Positions 43,558 to 54,617 are shown, counted from the first letter of the stretch. The stretch is 64,000 nt of DNA from Leptobrachium leishanense (GCA_009667805.1 CM019063.1:191018661-191082660); one strand, 5' to 3'. Numbers and translations are program-made. The notes: generated from the sequence alone by a model not told the origin.

Positions 43558-44213
43558 TATTGCTTCTCCCCAGTATTAGTTGTGTAGGTTGGCATCTGTA
43601 AGCATGCATCTGGCCATTTCTATAAGAGTGCGATTTTTTCCTTTCCGCTACACCATTTTGTTCAGGAGTGTACGGTACAGTTGTTTGGTGTATGATACCA
43701 TGTTTCTTTAGGTATGATTCCACTTCCTTACCCATATATTCCCCTCCATTGTCGGTGCGTATTATTCCGGGTTTCCTTTGAAATTTGTTGCTAGTCATCG
43801 CTACAAATTCTTGGAGTTTACCAGTTGTCTCACTTTTGTGTTTCATCAGATATGTTGTTGTGTACCTGGGATAGTCATCAATGAAGGTTATTAAATATTT
43901 GTTGCCGCTGGGTGTGGGGGTCTTCATTGGTCCACACACATCACTGTGTATAAGTTCCATGGGTTTAGTGGTTTTTCTTTGACTGGCTTGTGGAAGTGGT
44001 GTCCGTGTGGCCTTTGCTTTGATACAACATGTGCACTTCATTAGTTTTTGACAAGGTAACATTATCATGTCTTCTGATAAACCTCTCTTAGAAAGTTCCT
44101 TTATGGCTTCTGGGTTTCGATGCCCCAATCGTCTGTGCCAGAGATGGATGCACTTGTTATGTGGATCATGAGTGACTGTTTTGACTTGAACATTTCTGTG
44201 ACGAGTTTGTATA
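43520..44213 (-). pseudogene. Copia integrase (GAG-pre-integrase and core domain)
   Basis: Starts at the BEL insertion point. It contains the zinc-binding region (HLWHRRLGHRNPEAI, CTCCIKAK) and the catalytic core with HSDVCGPM (first Asp), IIRTDNGGEY (second Asp) and YTPEQNGVAER (the Glu). A frameshift near 43635 after NGVAERK moves the frame, and a TAA follows near 43575. Integrase joins the element cDNA to host DNA. Confidence 0.88.
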
Positions 44214-44218
44214 GATGT

Positions 44219-45126
44219 TGTCAAGTCAAACTGCAGTGGTACAGAATAGTCAGCTAATGAACAAGCAAGTGGGATAATAAAAAGACTGTAATTCAGTTTA
44301 GGTAATTGTAATCTGCAAGAGTCTGTGAGAACTACTTGTCCCTGCATGCAATTCAGCTCCAGTTAGGGTCAGCCAGTCAGAGCAGAGATCAGGCTTCCCA
44401 GCAGCCTCAGAGACAGAGCTGTAGAGGAAGGGAGGGGCCATCTGAAAGCTCCAGGCATCCCATGAGGCAGGCAACCTGGACATAACGAAGTGCACAGATT
44501 TACAAGCATCTTCAAATCCTTATCCTGGAGTGGAGCCGGTGAGCTAAAAGACTATTTTCACAGTCATATGTAGGAAAGGATTGTGTCACAGTCATGTACA
44601 GAAAAGGAATTGAGCCAGTTCAGTAATAAATGCAGTTAACTTTTTAGATCTATTTCATGCTCAGTGTGAGGAGATAAGTTAAAACATATTTTGGCAGTAA
44701 TGATATTCTAGAAGTGTGTGCTAGTAAATGTATATGAAACTGGCACAGAAGTAATGATTAACAAGCTTTATGTGCAATGTATTTATATAATTTCTGTATT
44801 TCTTTCTGTTTAAGGTTTTTCACCTTTAAATCATCGCTTTAAGTCATCGCTTTAAATCATCGCTTTAATTCATCACTAATTCTAATCGCTAAGCTACTCA
44901 TCACTTTAATTCAGCTATCTATTTATCACTATTCAACTACTCATCTACTCAACTATTCACATATTCACCTAATCAATCTACAGCAACTTAATTAACCCCA
45001 CAACTTATTGAAATTTAAACTTAAATACAAGCGAATGAAGAGTGGAATCCAGTTATTATTTCCAGTGTCGATGTTTGAATTTCCTTTCAAGCGGGAAGAT
45101 TGTGCACAAAACCAAAGAGCTTGACA
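44219..45126 (+). repeat. BEL/Pao 5' LTR
   Basis: 908 bp, TGTCAAG...CTTGACA. It lacks a segment of about 45 nt that the 3' LTR has at 63230-63275. Overall identity with the 3' LTR is otherwise high. It contains a run of ATCGCTTTAA-like direct repeats near 44830-44880. Confidence 0.93.
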
Positions 45127-45322
45127 GTGAAAAACCGCTAACCCAGAGGAAAACTGGGAAAACCGGTAACTCAGTAAAAAACAGGGAAACTGTGAAAACC
45201 GGAACGCAGTAAAAAACCGGGAAGCCAGTAAAAACTGAAAACTGTGATGCGAACAGACAAAGTGATACTGATCAAAAAGTCGCGCATTCATTCCCAACGT
45301 TAAAAAAAAAAAAAACATTGAG
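45127..45322 (+). other. BEL/Pao leader with short tandem repeats
   Basis: Between the LTR and gag. About five imperfect repeats of 25-30 bp built on AAAACCGGNAANNCAGT occupy 45130-45245. No convincing tRNA primer-binding site could be assigned. Confidence 0.6.
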
Positions 45323-46171
45323 ATGGCTGAGCAGGCGACCGGGAAGTCACTCGAACAGTTGAAGGCGGAAAGGACAGTGGAGAAAAGAGGATTCACTCGT
45401 CTAGTCAACACCATATCCAGAACCTATAATGATATGACGGCGGAGGATCTTCAAGACAGCTTGCATAAGCTCACAAGACAAGCAGAGAGAGTTATGGAAA
45501 TAAATGACGATTTTGAGGCAGGCATCATCGCTGAGTTAGAAGCAGAGCTGAATGAAGGCAAAATAGCTGCGCTAACAGAACAGCAAAAAGCCGACCTTGA
45601 AAGAGCTGCAAGTGAATGTGAAGCAAAGCTAAAAGAAACCAAAAGCCTACTTCAGGATACTTTCTGGGCCAAATATGGAAGTAAAGAACTGTCCACAGCA
45701 TTGCAAATTGCAGAAGCTGAGAGTGAACGTGTCGCAGCAATAGTTCCAGATGGCAATCACAAAGCATACGACTTCATGCTCAAGCACCTTCAGACATTAG
45801 CAAAGACTGCGAAAGATCTCTATAGCCAGTGGCAACGGTGCATTCCGCCAAGTGATCAGAATAGCTTTCGTCAAGGTCTGTCAAACCTCAATCTCAATAT
45901 TATCAGATTGGTCTCAAGAAAGGCCGACTTCATTCGGGCGAGGATAGAGGAGGACGCAGTGAGAACAGCGCCCCCACCGATAACCTCCAGCAACCCCGTG
46001 TCAACCATTAGGTTAAAACCTACATCTCTTCCAAAGTTCACCGGCAATAAACGCGATTTCTACAGATGGAAGAGAGACTGGGAAGCGCTTCAAAAGCAAG
46101 GGGAGCTGACCGGTTCAAAAGAAGTAAAAAAGTTCCAATTATTAGACAGTCTCGAAGAAAAAGAATTGTAA
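45323..46171 (+). pseudogene. BEL/Pao gag, N-terminal part (282 codons)
   Basis: Structural protein of the element. The ATG at 45323 follows an A-rich leader. Residues ~1-160 are rich in Glu/Lys with coiled-coil potential. Near the end, LPKFTGNKRDFYRWKRDWEA matches the LPKF.G....W..F/W pattern of the BEL/Pao-associated DUF1759 gag region (family knowledge). A frame change near 46165 (LLDSLEEKEL then stop) comes before the next gag block, which reads NAPDDIFHVLENRYGNVPTI in another frame up to the insertion at 46310. Confidence 0.8.
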
Positions 46172-46309
46172 AAGATCTCCGCCTCACCACTTACAATGCT
46201 CCAGATGACATTTTCCACGTTTTAGAGAACCGTTACGGAAATGTGCCAACGATAGCAATTGAAATAGTGGAACATCTGCAAGCAATCCCTGCTATCCGGA
46301 ATCACCAAC

Positions 46310-47398
46310 TGTCACGGAATGGCCCAGCACCCTCAGCCAGGGGCGGTGCAGTGACAGTGGTGGCTATGGACACTCGGGTGCGGTGGCACGCACCCAGTTT
46401 TACAAGTGCTTTTATTAGATGTGATTGTGTGGTGTAATAAAGTGTCCCCGTTGATTTATTGCGTAATGTATTTTCCCCTTTGTTGCCTTGCTCGCCGCCA
46501 TTTTCCGATCACCTTGTGGCGCAGTTAAGAATTCTCGATTCGGAAAATGGCCGATCCGAACCATCCGGTTCGGATCGCAAAATGGCCGATTCGGACCATC
46601 CGGTCCGAATTGGCGACTCCCTGAAGGCCAGGGCCAATGGGTCCTGGGAGGGCGGGCAAGGAGTCCCATTGTATTCTAATTGTGTGCAGAGGTAATAAAT
46701 GCTTGGACTGTAAACAATAAAGGCAGATTCTGCAGTACATTCAGCTTTGACTGGTGTGACTTTATTCTCCACCGTATTTTCGTATCTGAGAGTCCCTCGC
46801 GATCTCAGGGTACGGTGTCCATCCAGGTACGAACCGAAGCGAGCGCTCTGTGCCTGCATCGTGTAGCAGGGCGCAGGCGCAGCGCATGAAGATTCGGTTC
46901 TTAGAGAGTCGGAGATCCGAACCGAAGGGCGCGGGCCGCGTACCGCGCTACGGTATTGCGAGGGATTGCGGGAAGATCCGAATCCCTCGCCCATCCGCTG
47001 GATCCGAAGTTCCTTCAGCTCCGATCCGATCCGAAGAGTCTTCCATCGAGATCCGAAGAGTTACCCGCACCGCGATCGGAAACGTTTCCCGCAAGATCCG
47101 AAACGTTTCCCACATCCATACGACTATTCCTCCGCGGCAGATCCGATCTCCACAGACGTCCCACACCCGCAAGGTCAGTGAACCAGCTGCTCGGGACGCT
47201 GAGTGCCGTATGGCTCAGTGGTCGGGCTGGTTCTAGGCAGGGGCCCCTCCACCGCCCGCTAACCCTTCCCCAGGGTCACGCCAGGCCGCACGAGACGCCG
47301 AGTGCGCGTCACTCGGTAGTCGGGCCAGCGGTAAGCGAAGGGGTCACGCAGATAGAGCGAGCACACCGCAGGCGGAACAACATCCCCATTCCGTCATA
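46310..47398 (+). repeat. 5' LTR of the non-autonomous element
   Basis: 1089 bp, starting TGTCACGGAATGG and ending CATTCCGTCATA, so the ends are partly inverted (TGTCACGGAATG / CATTCCGT.A.A). It contains palindromes TTCGGACCATCCGGTCCGAA and TCCGAACCATCCGGTTCGGA near 46550-46610, and about a dozen GATCCGAA motifs between 46910 and 47145. AATAAA occurs near 46695 and 46718. Confidence 0.94.
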
Positions 47399-47450
47399 CT
47401 GGTGGCAGCGGTGGGATCGCTCTCTGCAGACCCCTAGAGAGACCTACGCC

Positions 47451-48810
47451 ATGGTGGTGTACACCTATTATGACCGGGACACCCTGCGTGGGATGTTGGA
47501 GAACCGGGGAGGAACGCCGGGTAACAAAAAGAGGAAGACCCTGATCAAGGAACTGACCAGGATGGATAAGGACGGGAGCGGTGCGCGACGCCCGTCCCCA
47601 GCCCTGTCCGCGCAGAGGTGGAGGAAGATGCTGGCCTCAGAGAGTTGCGGCGTCGGATTGCCCTGCTCGGTGATGCCCCAGTGGAGGGGGCCAGATATCA
47701 AGTGATTCGGGAGTTCTACCGGGAAGTTGAGCAGGAGAAGGAACGCCAGCACGAGCTGCGGTTGGCAGAGCTCCGCGGAGCAGAGACTGACTATGTTGAC
47801 CCCGAACCCTACCCTGTGGAACCTGGGTCGAGGCTCCAAGCTCGACTGGAGCTTCACCTGGGGAATCTGCAACCCCCAGTGACTACGCTTGCGGGACTCT
47901 CAGCTCGCCTGGAGCCTGTACTGAGGACGTCACTTATCCCGCGACCCTCGGATGAAGACTCACAGCCCGCCTGGAGCTGCATCTGAGGACGCCCCATTCC
48001 CCGTTGAGGAGCGGTGCTCCTGCTGGTACACCTCGCCGACATGAAGGTCGTGTTGGCAAGAGAGCTGCAGGAGGGCCTGGAGCAGGACCAGAGGTCCACA
48101 GAGAGGAACTGTGGCACGAGGCCCTGGACCATGAGCGGGACTACCATGGTGTGTACATTCCCTCCGACGCTGTCGTCCATCGGGTGCAGTACGATGTGCG
48201 AGCAGCGTTCCTGCAAGGTCGGGCCCCAGAGGAGTGGGAGGCGAGCTCCGGAGCCTGGTGCAGGAGGAGATCGCACTGGACGCCGAGTACCGCGCGCTCC
48301 GGTGGCTAACCGCGCTCCGACTGTGCGCCCTATTGGAGGCAGTTCCACTGCAGGGCCTCGCTACGGAGGTACGGGGCTGCTCTACGAGGGCATGGCCGCC
48401 GACCCGAGTTTGGAGAGGAGACCGAGGAGCGGATGGAAGATATCCTGGAGCGTCGGGAACTGGAGATCCCGTCAGACAGCAGGGACTCGGTGTTTGAGGA
48501 GCTGGAGTCCCTAGCAGAGCGAGAGTGGGAGCTCGAGGTGGCTTATCGGAGACTGTTGGACGGCGTTCCGCAGTCGAGCCTGAGCTCCCCGTGGTGGGAC
48601 GGGTCGGCGGAGGAAGTCGACAGTCCCCAGGTTTGGGACCTATGGGAGGCCGAGGCGGACCCATGGGTGCCCGTGGGGGTTTCGACTGAGGAAGTTACCC
48701 CTTCACCCCGCAAGAGGACAGGGTGGCCGAGGCCACGGGTCCAGCGGGGGAGGAGACGGATGGTCTCCCCGGGATGGGTTGTGCGCAACCATTGTTTGCC
48801 CCGGGGGTGA
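47451..48810 (+). pseudogene. Gag-like coding region of the non-autonomous element (frameshifted)
   Basis: From the ATG at 47451: VYTYYDRDTLRGMLENRGG and GNKKRKTLIKELTRMD, which resembles a SAP-type DNA-binding motif (two helices with a G-x-K-x2-L turn). The frame then moves to 47618-47986 (a charged helical stretch RYQVIREFYREVEQEKERQH) and later to 48433-48810 (ESLAEREWELEVAYRRLLDG, acidic then basic). At least two or three frameshifts break it in this copy. Small charged proteins of this kind occur in gag position in other vertebrate LTR elements (inference). No zinc knuckle is visible. Confidence 0.5.
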
Positions 48811-49740
48811 AGAGACCATCCTTCCCCAAGGAGATCTCCACCCAGCGGAAGAGCTGGCTACGGGGCAGAGTGCCGCTGGCCTCTGCCCACTACTCAACGT
48901 CTGCCAGGAGGAGCAGACGGATGGCTCCCCCGGGATGGGTTGCGCGCAGCCCCTGATTGCCCCGGGGGGTGAAGAGACCATCCCGCCACAAGGAGATTGC
49001 CAACCAGCGGAAGAGCTGGCCACGGGGCAGAGCGTCGCTGGCCTCTGCCCCTGCTGACAATCTGCCAGGGGGAGCAGACGGATGGTTCCCCCGGGATGGG
49101 TTGCGCGCAACCACTGATTGCCCCGGGGGTGAAGAGACCATCCCGCCACAAGGAGATTGCCAACCAGCGGAAGAGCTGGCCACGGGGCAGAGCGTCGCTG
49201 GCCTCTGCCCCTGCTGACAATCTGCCAGGTGGAGCAGACAGATGGTTCCCCGGGATGGGTTGTGCCCAACCATTGTTCGCCCCGGGGGGGGAAGTAACCA
49301 TCCTCCCGCAAGGAGATCCTCGCGCAGCTGAAGAGCTGGCCACGGGGCAGAGCGCCGCTGGCCTCTGCCCACCACCCACAGTCTGCCAGGTGGAGCAGAC
49401 AGATGGTTCCCCGGGCTGGGTTGTGCGCAGCCAGTGACGGTCCCGGGGGAAAAGAAACCATCTTTTGCAAGGAGATCCCCACCCAGCGGAAGAGCTGGCA
49501 CCAGGGCAGAGCGCCGCTGGCCTCTGCCCGTTTCTCCCAACTTGCCCCGAGGGGCAGAGCGAGGATGTCCCCGTGCGACCGCGGTTGCATTCCCGGGTCC
49601 CCCTCGTCGGCCACCAGGAAGAGCAGCCAGGACTGGCTCGAGGTGCTCCTTCGGTTGCCGTGTCCGTACCGGGCCATCCAGTGGAGGAGCTGGCAACGGG
49701 GCAGAGCGCCGCTGGCCTCTGCCCATTTTTGCAACCCTTG
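48740..49740. repeat. 160-bp tandem repeat array rich in hairpins
   Basis: The core GGAAGAGCTGGCCACGGGGC recurs at about 48848, 49010, 49170, 49330 and 49489, with a diverged unit at about 49687: periods 162, 160, 160, 159 and ~198. Each unit holds GGGCAGAGCGCCGCTGGCCT with CTGCCC (8-bp stem) and CCCCGGGATGGGTTGCGCGC with an AACC...CCCCGGGG partner. Reading frames stay open on both strands because of the repetition. Confidence 0.92.
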
Positions 49741-50067
49741 GGCTCGGGGGCCTCACGCAGTCACGGTTCTGTCCCCCGGCTGACTTGGGCACCTGGGGCG
49801 TGTGCAGTTGGCACCCGGGTTCCCCAGGTGAGCGACAACCCTGGGGGGGACACAGGGGGTACTCCGGCCCGGATGTATGTACCTTTGCCCAGCCGGGGTA
49901 ACCTTGAGGACGTGGGGGCCCGACCAAGCTGGCACGGCCGCAAGGCCAAATGGAGAGGCCTGGTGACTCGGCCTCCCCAGACGGACTATGGGCCTGGGAG
50001 CGCCGACTTCCCCGGTATGACCCGGTGGGGTCAGACCAGGTGCGTCGAACTGGGGGAGGGGGAGGAG

Positions 50068-51153
50068 TGTCACGGAATGCCCAGCACCCTCAGCCAGGGG
50101 CGGTGCAGTGACAGTGGTGGCTATGGACACTCGGTGCGGTGGCACGCACCCAGTTTTACAAGTGCTTTTATTAGATGTGATTGTGTGGTGTAATAAAGTG
50201 TCCCCGTTGATTTATTGCGTAATGTATTTTCCCCTTTGTTGCCTTGCTCGCCGCCATTTTCCGATCACCTTGTGGCGCAGTTAAGAATTCTCGATTCGGA
50301 AAATGGCCGATCCGAACCATCCGGTTCGGATCGCAAAATGGCCGATTCGGACCATCCGGTCCGAATTGGCGACTCCCTGAAGGCCAAGGGCCAATGGGTC
50401 CTGGGAGGGCGGGCAAGGAGTCCCATTGTATTCTAATTGTGTGCAGAGGTAATAAATGCTTGGACTGTAAACAATAAAGGCAGATTCTGCAGTACATTCA
50501 GCTTTGACTGGTGTGACTTTATTCTCCACCGTATTTTCGTATCTGAGAGTCCCTCGCGATCTCAGGGTACGGTGTCCATCCAGGTACGAACCGAAGCGAG
50601 CGCTCTGTGCCTGCATCGTGTAGCAGGGCAGAGGCGCAGCGCATGAAGATTCGGTTCTTAGAGAGTCGGAGATCCGAACCGAAGGGCGCGGCCGCGTACC
50701 GCGCTACGGTATTGCGAGGGATTGCGGGAAGATCCGAATCCCTCGCCCATCCCGCTGGATCCGAAGTTCCTTCAGCTCCGATCCGATCCGAAGAGTCTTC
50801 CATCGAGATCCGAAGAGTTACCCGCACCGCGATCGGAAACGTTTCCCGCAAGATCCGAAACGTTTCCCACATCCGATACGACTATTCCTCCGCGGCAGAT
50901 CCGATCTCCACAGACGTCCCACACCCGCAAGGTCAGTGAACCAGCTGCTCGGGACGCTGAGTGCCGTATGGCTCAGTGGTCGGGCTGGTTCTAGGCAGGG
51001 GCCCCTCCACCACCCGCTAACCCTTCCCCAGGGTCACGCCAGGCCGCACGAGACGCCGAGTGCGCGTCACTCGGTAGTCGGGCCAGCGGTAAGCGAAGGG
51101 GTCACGCAGATAGAGCACACCCGCAGGCGGAACAACATCCCCATTCCGTCATA
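50068..51153 (+). repeat. 3' LTR of the non-autonomous element
   Basis: 1086 bp. It differs from the 5' LTR mainly by single-base indels (for example GGAATGG/GGAATG near the start and CATCCATACG/CATCCGATACG), about 99% identity by eye. This points to recent insertion. Confidence 0.94.
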
Positions 51154-51158
51154 CCAAC

Positions 51159-52037
51159 CAAGGAGGATAGTTGATTTGATTCAAGCAGTGGAGAAGGCAC
51201 TTGGAGATTTGAGTGATCTTGGAAACATTGGCGCTATCAAAAATCCCTTAGTAACGAAGTCCATAGAAGGAAAAACTTCGAGTCACTCATGAAAGACGGC
51301 TTGTCCACGTCTCTGACCAACAGAATGCTGTCACACCAGACAACCGGTTTGACAAACTTCTGGTATTCCCAAAAAGCAAGAGAGCATTACGAGCAGCTCG
51401 AGCAACTAAGAGATGAAGAACCAAACAGAAGAGAATCAAAATCTGAACCAAGATGGGCAAGAACAAAGTCCACGAGGTCAAACAATGACCAAAATGGGTG
51501 TGTAGTCTGCGTGATGTTAAGCACAAGAGAAAGCTCTACTTCTGCAAACAGTTCCGGTCACAGAAAGTAACTGACAGGATGGCTGCAGTGAAGAAACTGG
51601 AGCTTGTAAAAGGTGCCTCGAAGTCCACAATGACCGCGCGGTCTGTAAAGAGAACTATCTATGCAAAAACAAAGACTGTTTTCCTGAACATCACTTCTAT
51701 TTATGCACAAATGCTGAGAGAAGAGAAACCAACACTGTTCAGAAAGAGAACAAGTTTCATTCTGAAGGAGACAGTGGCAAGAAAAATCACACGAAAGTTC
51801 AAGAAGATTTCCTTAGTAAACTCTCACCAGATCTAGCACAGCAATGCCGAGGTGTGTTTTCGAACACTACAGCAAGAGTGTTCAATGCAACAAAAGAACA
51901 GTCAAATTTACCAGCAGAATGTGGGTTACTAGAACTGCCCGTAATAATGATGCTCCTCAACGTAACTGCCAATGCTGGACAGACAATCGGGACATTAATA
52001 GATTTAGCATCTGACACAATATTACATAACCCACAAT
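51159..52037 (+). pseudogene. BEL/Pao gag C-terminal part, Cys/His region and protease remnant
   Basis: Continues directly from the gag sequence before the insertion (RRIVDLIQAVEKALGDLSDL, IKNPLVTKSIEGK). A Cys/His-rich segment (CVVC, LYFC and later Cys/His pairs, 51500-51720) is readable across frames. Then comes an aspartic-protease-like block with IGTLIDLASDT at about 51990-52015, in which BEL elements typically carry D-x-x-S/T (family knowledge). Several frameshifts; interrupted at 52038 by a MITE. Confidence 0.7.
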
Positions 52038-52905
52038 TAGACTTGTGCACGTTTTTTTTTTCGGTTCGATTCGTTCGGATGTTTAAAATTTTCGATTCGG
52101 CTCGTTTCGGCCGATTTCTGTTTCGATTCGGTTCGGTTCAGCTCGTTTTTCGTATACATTTTTTTTTCGGAATATCGACCATTTTTAGTGTTTTTGGGTC
52201 ACTTTGCTCGTTTTTTGTATCGACTTTTCGTGATTTCGGAAATTTTCATTTTTTTCGGAACGTCTGTTCTCCTCGTTTCTATTCGTTTTGACGTACACTA
52301 CTATGGTTTACTTTTTTATACTTTATATATTTTTTTTAGAATTAATTTTTGGTTTGTTTTTCGGATCCGATAATTCATTCTGTCGATACGATAATTCTGG
52401 CGATTCTATCGTTTTTTTTTTTTATTAAATAAAGATCCTTTTTTTCTTACGAATATACATTTCACAACGTTATTTAATCATATTAAAATGGTATGAAAGC
52501 CAAGGAACAAAAAAAAATGAAAACGATTTAAAAACGCTAAACTGACCCAAATGGTCTGACTTTAAAAATAAAAACCAGAACAAAAGGTTTTGATATGCAT
52601 TTACAAATACAAAATTTACAGAATCAGCGATGTAACCGATAATAGTTAAATATACGATGTCCAGAATTACCGAAATGGAACCGAAATCACGAATGGAACC
52701 GAAATCATGAATAGAGCGAAAATAAATTTTGATTTGACACATTTCAAGTCCATTCGAAAACTCCGAAAATTTTTCGTTTCGGCTCGGAAAACTTTTCGGA
52801 TCTGACGGTTTTCGGATCCAATCCGATTCGGAAATTCGGCCGAATCCGAAGACGCGAATCGGGAAATTTCGTGAAAATTCCGAAATTCCGAAACGCACAT
52901 CCCTA
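52038..52905. mobile_element. hAT-like MITE, 868 bp, TTCGG-rich
   Basis: Perfect 8-bp duplication CCCACAAT (52030-52037 and 52906-52913). Ends TAGACTTGTGCACG and inverted CGCACATCCCTA (TAGGGATGTGCG). Both flanks of the interior are packed with TTCGGTTCG-type motifs on the left and their complements on the right, so the element can fold back. No transposase. Confidence 0.82.
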
Positions 52906-52961
52906 CCCACAATGCTGCACATCGTCTGAACTTAAGAGGTGAGAAAATTAGTCATCCATGA

Positions 52962-54617
52962 ATGAATGAATTGAAGACAATGCGATATCTTCTAAAAATT
53001 AGAGTAAAGACCGATCAGGGCTCTCTCAGGCCACACCAATTGGCCTGCTATGGACTTGAAAGTATCGCAGACATTCACAAAGCAGTGCCACCTGAGCGAC
53101 TGAAAAAATTATTTCCAGATGTTCCTCTCATCGAACTCACAAGGCCTAGAGTAGTTGAACTGCTTATAAGTCATCGAGAAGGTCAATTGGCGCCACAAAG
53201 AGTCCAAGTAGTCGGCGACCTTGTGCTGTGGGATGGACCACTAGGAAAGACGGTTGGCGGGGCTCACCCTGAGCTCTTCGAAGAAGCAGATATGTCAATC
53301 CACAAGTCCAAAACGCACTTTGCAAGGTCAATGAGAATGGCGGCTGTAAAATATGAAGAAGTGAAAGAGCACCTTCCAATAGAAGAGCCTTTAGCCAAAG
53401 TTTACGAAGCGAGTACCTGTACTAGCAGCCAAGACTTTCTGGAATGGTGGAGGTGGGATTCCATCGGTGCTGCGTGTGAACCCAAGTGTGGTGGTTGCCG
53501 CTGCAGGAATTGCCAACCGGCTGGAAAAGAAATGACCCTGGGTGAAGAGAGAGAACTTGAACTAGTAAGAGAGGGCCTCACGTATGTCAAAGAAGACAGC
53601 CACAGTAAAGAGCCGCATTGGCACTCTAAATATCCCTGGTTAGGAGACCCAGCATCCTTACAGAACAACAAGAGTGCAGTTGAAGCTACGTTCCTGAGGA
53701 TGGAAAAACAGCTAGCTAAAGAGCCCGAATGGAAAACTGCCTACAGAGCTCAAGTTCAAGATATGCTTATCAGAGGAGCTGCAGTTAAGTTAACAGAAAG
53801 AATGATCGCCGAATGGAGTGAAGCTGTGTGGTACGTCAGTCATCTTATTGCTCTAAACCCGCACTCTGTCACAACCCCAGTGAGACTCGTTTGGAACAGC
53901 AGTCAAAGATTCAGAGGCGTTAGCATGAACGATTTGCTAGTTAAAGGTCCAGATTTCCTAAATGAGATACGTGCTGTCTTGCTAAGATTCAGAAGCGGGG
54001 TGCACGCTGCAATAGGAGACATTAAGAAAATGTACAATTCGGTCTGGCTAGAGGACAAAGAAATGCACCTGCACAGATTCCTTTGGAGAAACTCAGAAAA
54101 AGAAGAAATGAGTGAATACGCAATCACAAGAGTAAACATTGGAGACAAACCAGCAGGCTGCATTGCGCAGTTGGCAATGCGCAAAACTGCAAACTTGCCA
54201 TCTTTTGCTCATCTTGAGGAAGAACAAAGAGTGCTACACCAAGACAGTTATGGTGATGACATTCTCACATCTCACAACGACTTTCACCAGCTAAGATCTA
54301 TTGTGGCAAATGTAGAGGCAATCTTAAAAGGAGGAGGATTTCTTCTTAAACCTCAGGTCTTCTCAGGTCAAAGTGGGAGGAGTGAGTCAGAAGAAAAGCC
54401 TTCCGAAACCAAAGTAGAAGAAATTATTTTATCAAACCAAATGTGTGACGATGAAAACAAAGCACTGAGTCTGGGCTATATTGTGGAAGAAGATATGCTT
54501 TATGTGATGACTTCAATCAATTTCTCAAAGAGAAAAAAGAACATGAGACTTGGTCAGAATCTCTCACAAGAGCAAGTTAGAGCTCAAACGCCAGGTCCGC
54601 TGACAAGAAGGGAGCTG
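52962..54617 (+). pseudogene. BEL/Pao pol: protease end and reverse transcriptase
   Basis: Copies the element RNA into DNA. After a protease C-terminal part (YGLESIADIHKAV, PLIELTRPRVVELLISH, VGDLVLWDGPLGKTVGG) comes a linker with the cysteine cluster CEPKCGGCRCRNC. The BEL-type RT follows, with VRLVWNSSQRFRGVSMNDLL, AAIGDIKKMYNSVWL (first catalytic Asp), FLWRN and QDSYGDDILTS (YGDD box). The ORF remains open for over 550 codons up to the LINE C insertion. The start given is only the first Met in frame; the natural product is a polyprotein. Confidence 0.88.

Larger units (their letters stand above)
41490..44213 (-). mobile_element. Copia-type LTR retrotransposon, 3' portion (split by BEL insertion)
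   Basis: Minus-strand integrase, RT and RNase H regions in the Copia order (INT before RT). The other part resumes at 63704 beyond the BEL element and runs out of the window. The 3' LTR is not firmly identified. A candidate start TGTTGTATGATTATGC (minus strand, about 41580) follows the RNase H end, with the Tc1 element in or next to it. The copy is inactive, with a frameshift and stops. Confidence 0.88.
46310..51153 (+). mobile_element. Non-autonomous LTR retrotransposon (4.8 kb) inserted in BEL gag
   Basis: Two near-identical LTRs and a 5-bp duplication CCAAC (46305-46309 and 51154-51158). After the 5' LTR a primer-binding-like TGGTGGCAGCGGTGGGATCG starts at 47400; it looks closest to the 3' end of tRNA-Leu, tentatively. 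A polypurine tract GGGGGAGGGGGAGGAG precedes the 3' LTR. There is no protease, RT, RNase H or integrase. The interior holds a small gag-like coding region and a 160-bp repeat array. Mobilisation would need an autonomous partner. Confidence 0.93.

Noticed and set aside
48703..49927. Two overlapping minus-strand open frames of about 345 codons
   Set aside because: They lie in the 160-bp GC-rich repeat array, repeat the same low-complexity peptide, and run antisense to the LTR element. Openness follows from repetition.
52038..52371. Phe/Arg-rich ORF in the TTCGG region
   Set aside because: Produced by TTC-CGT-type simple motifs in the MITE; no protein similarity.
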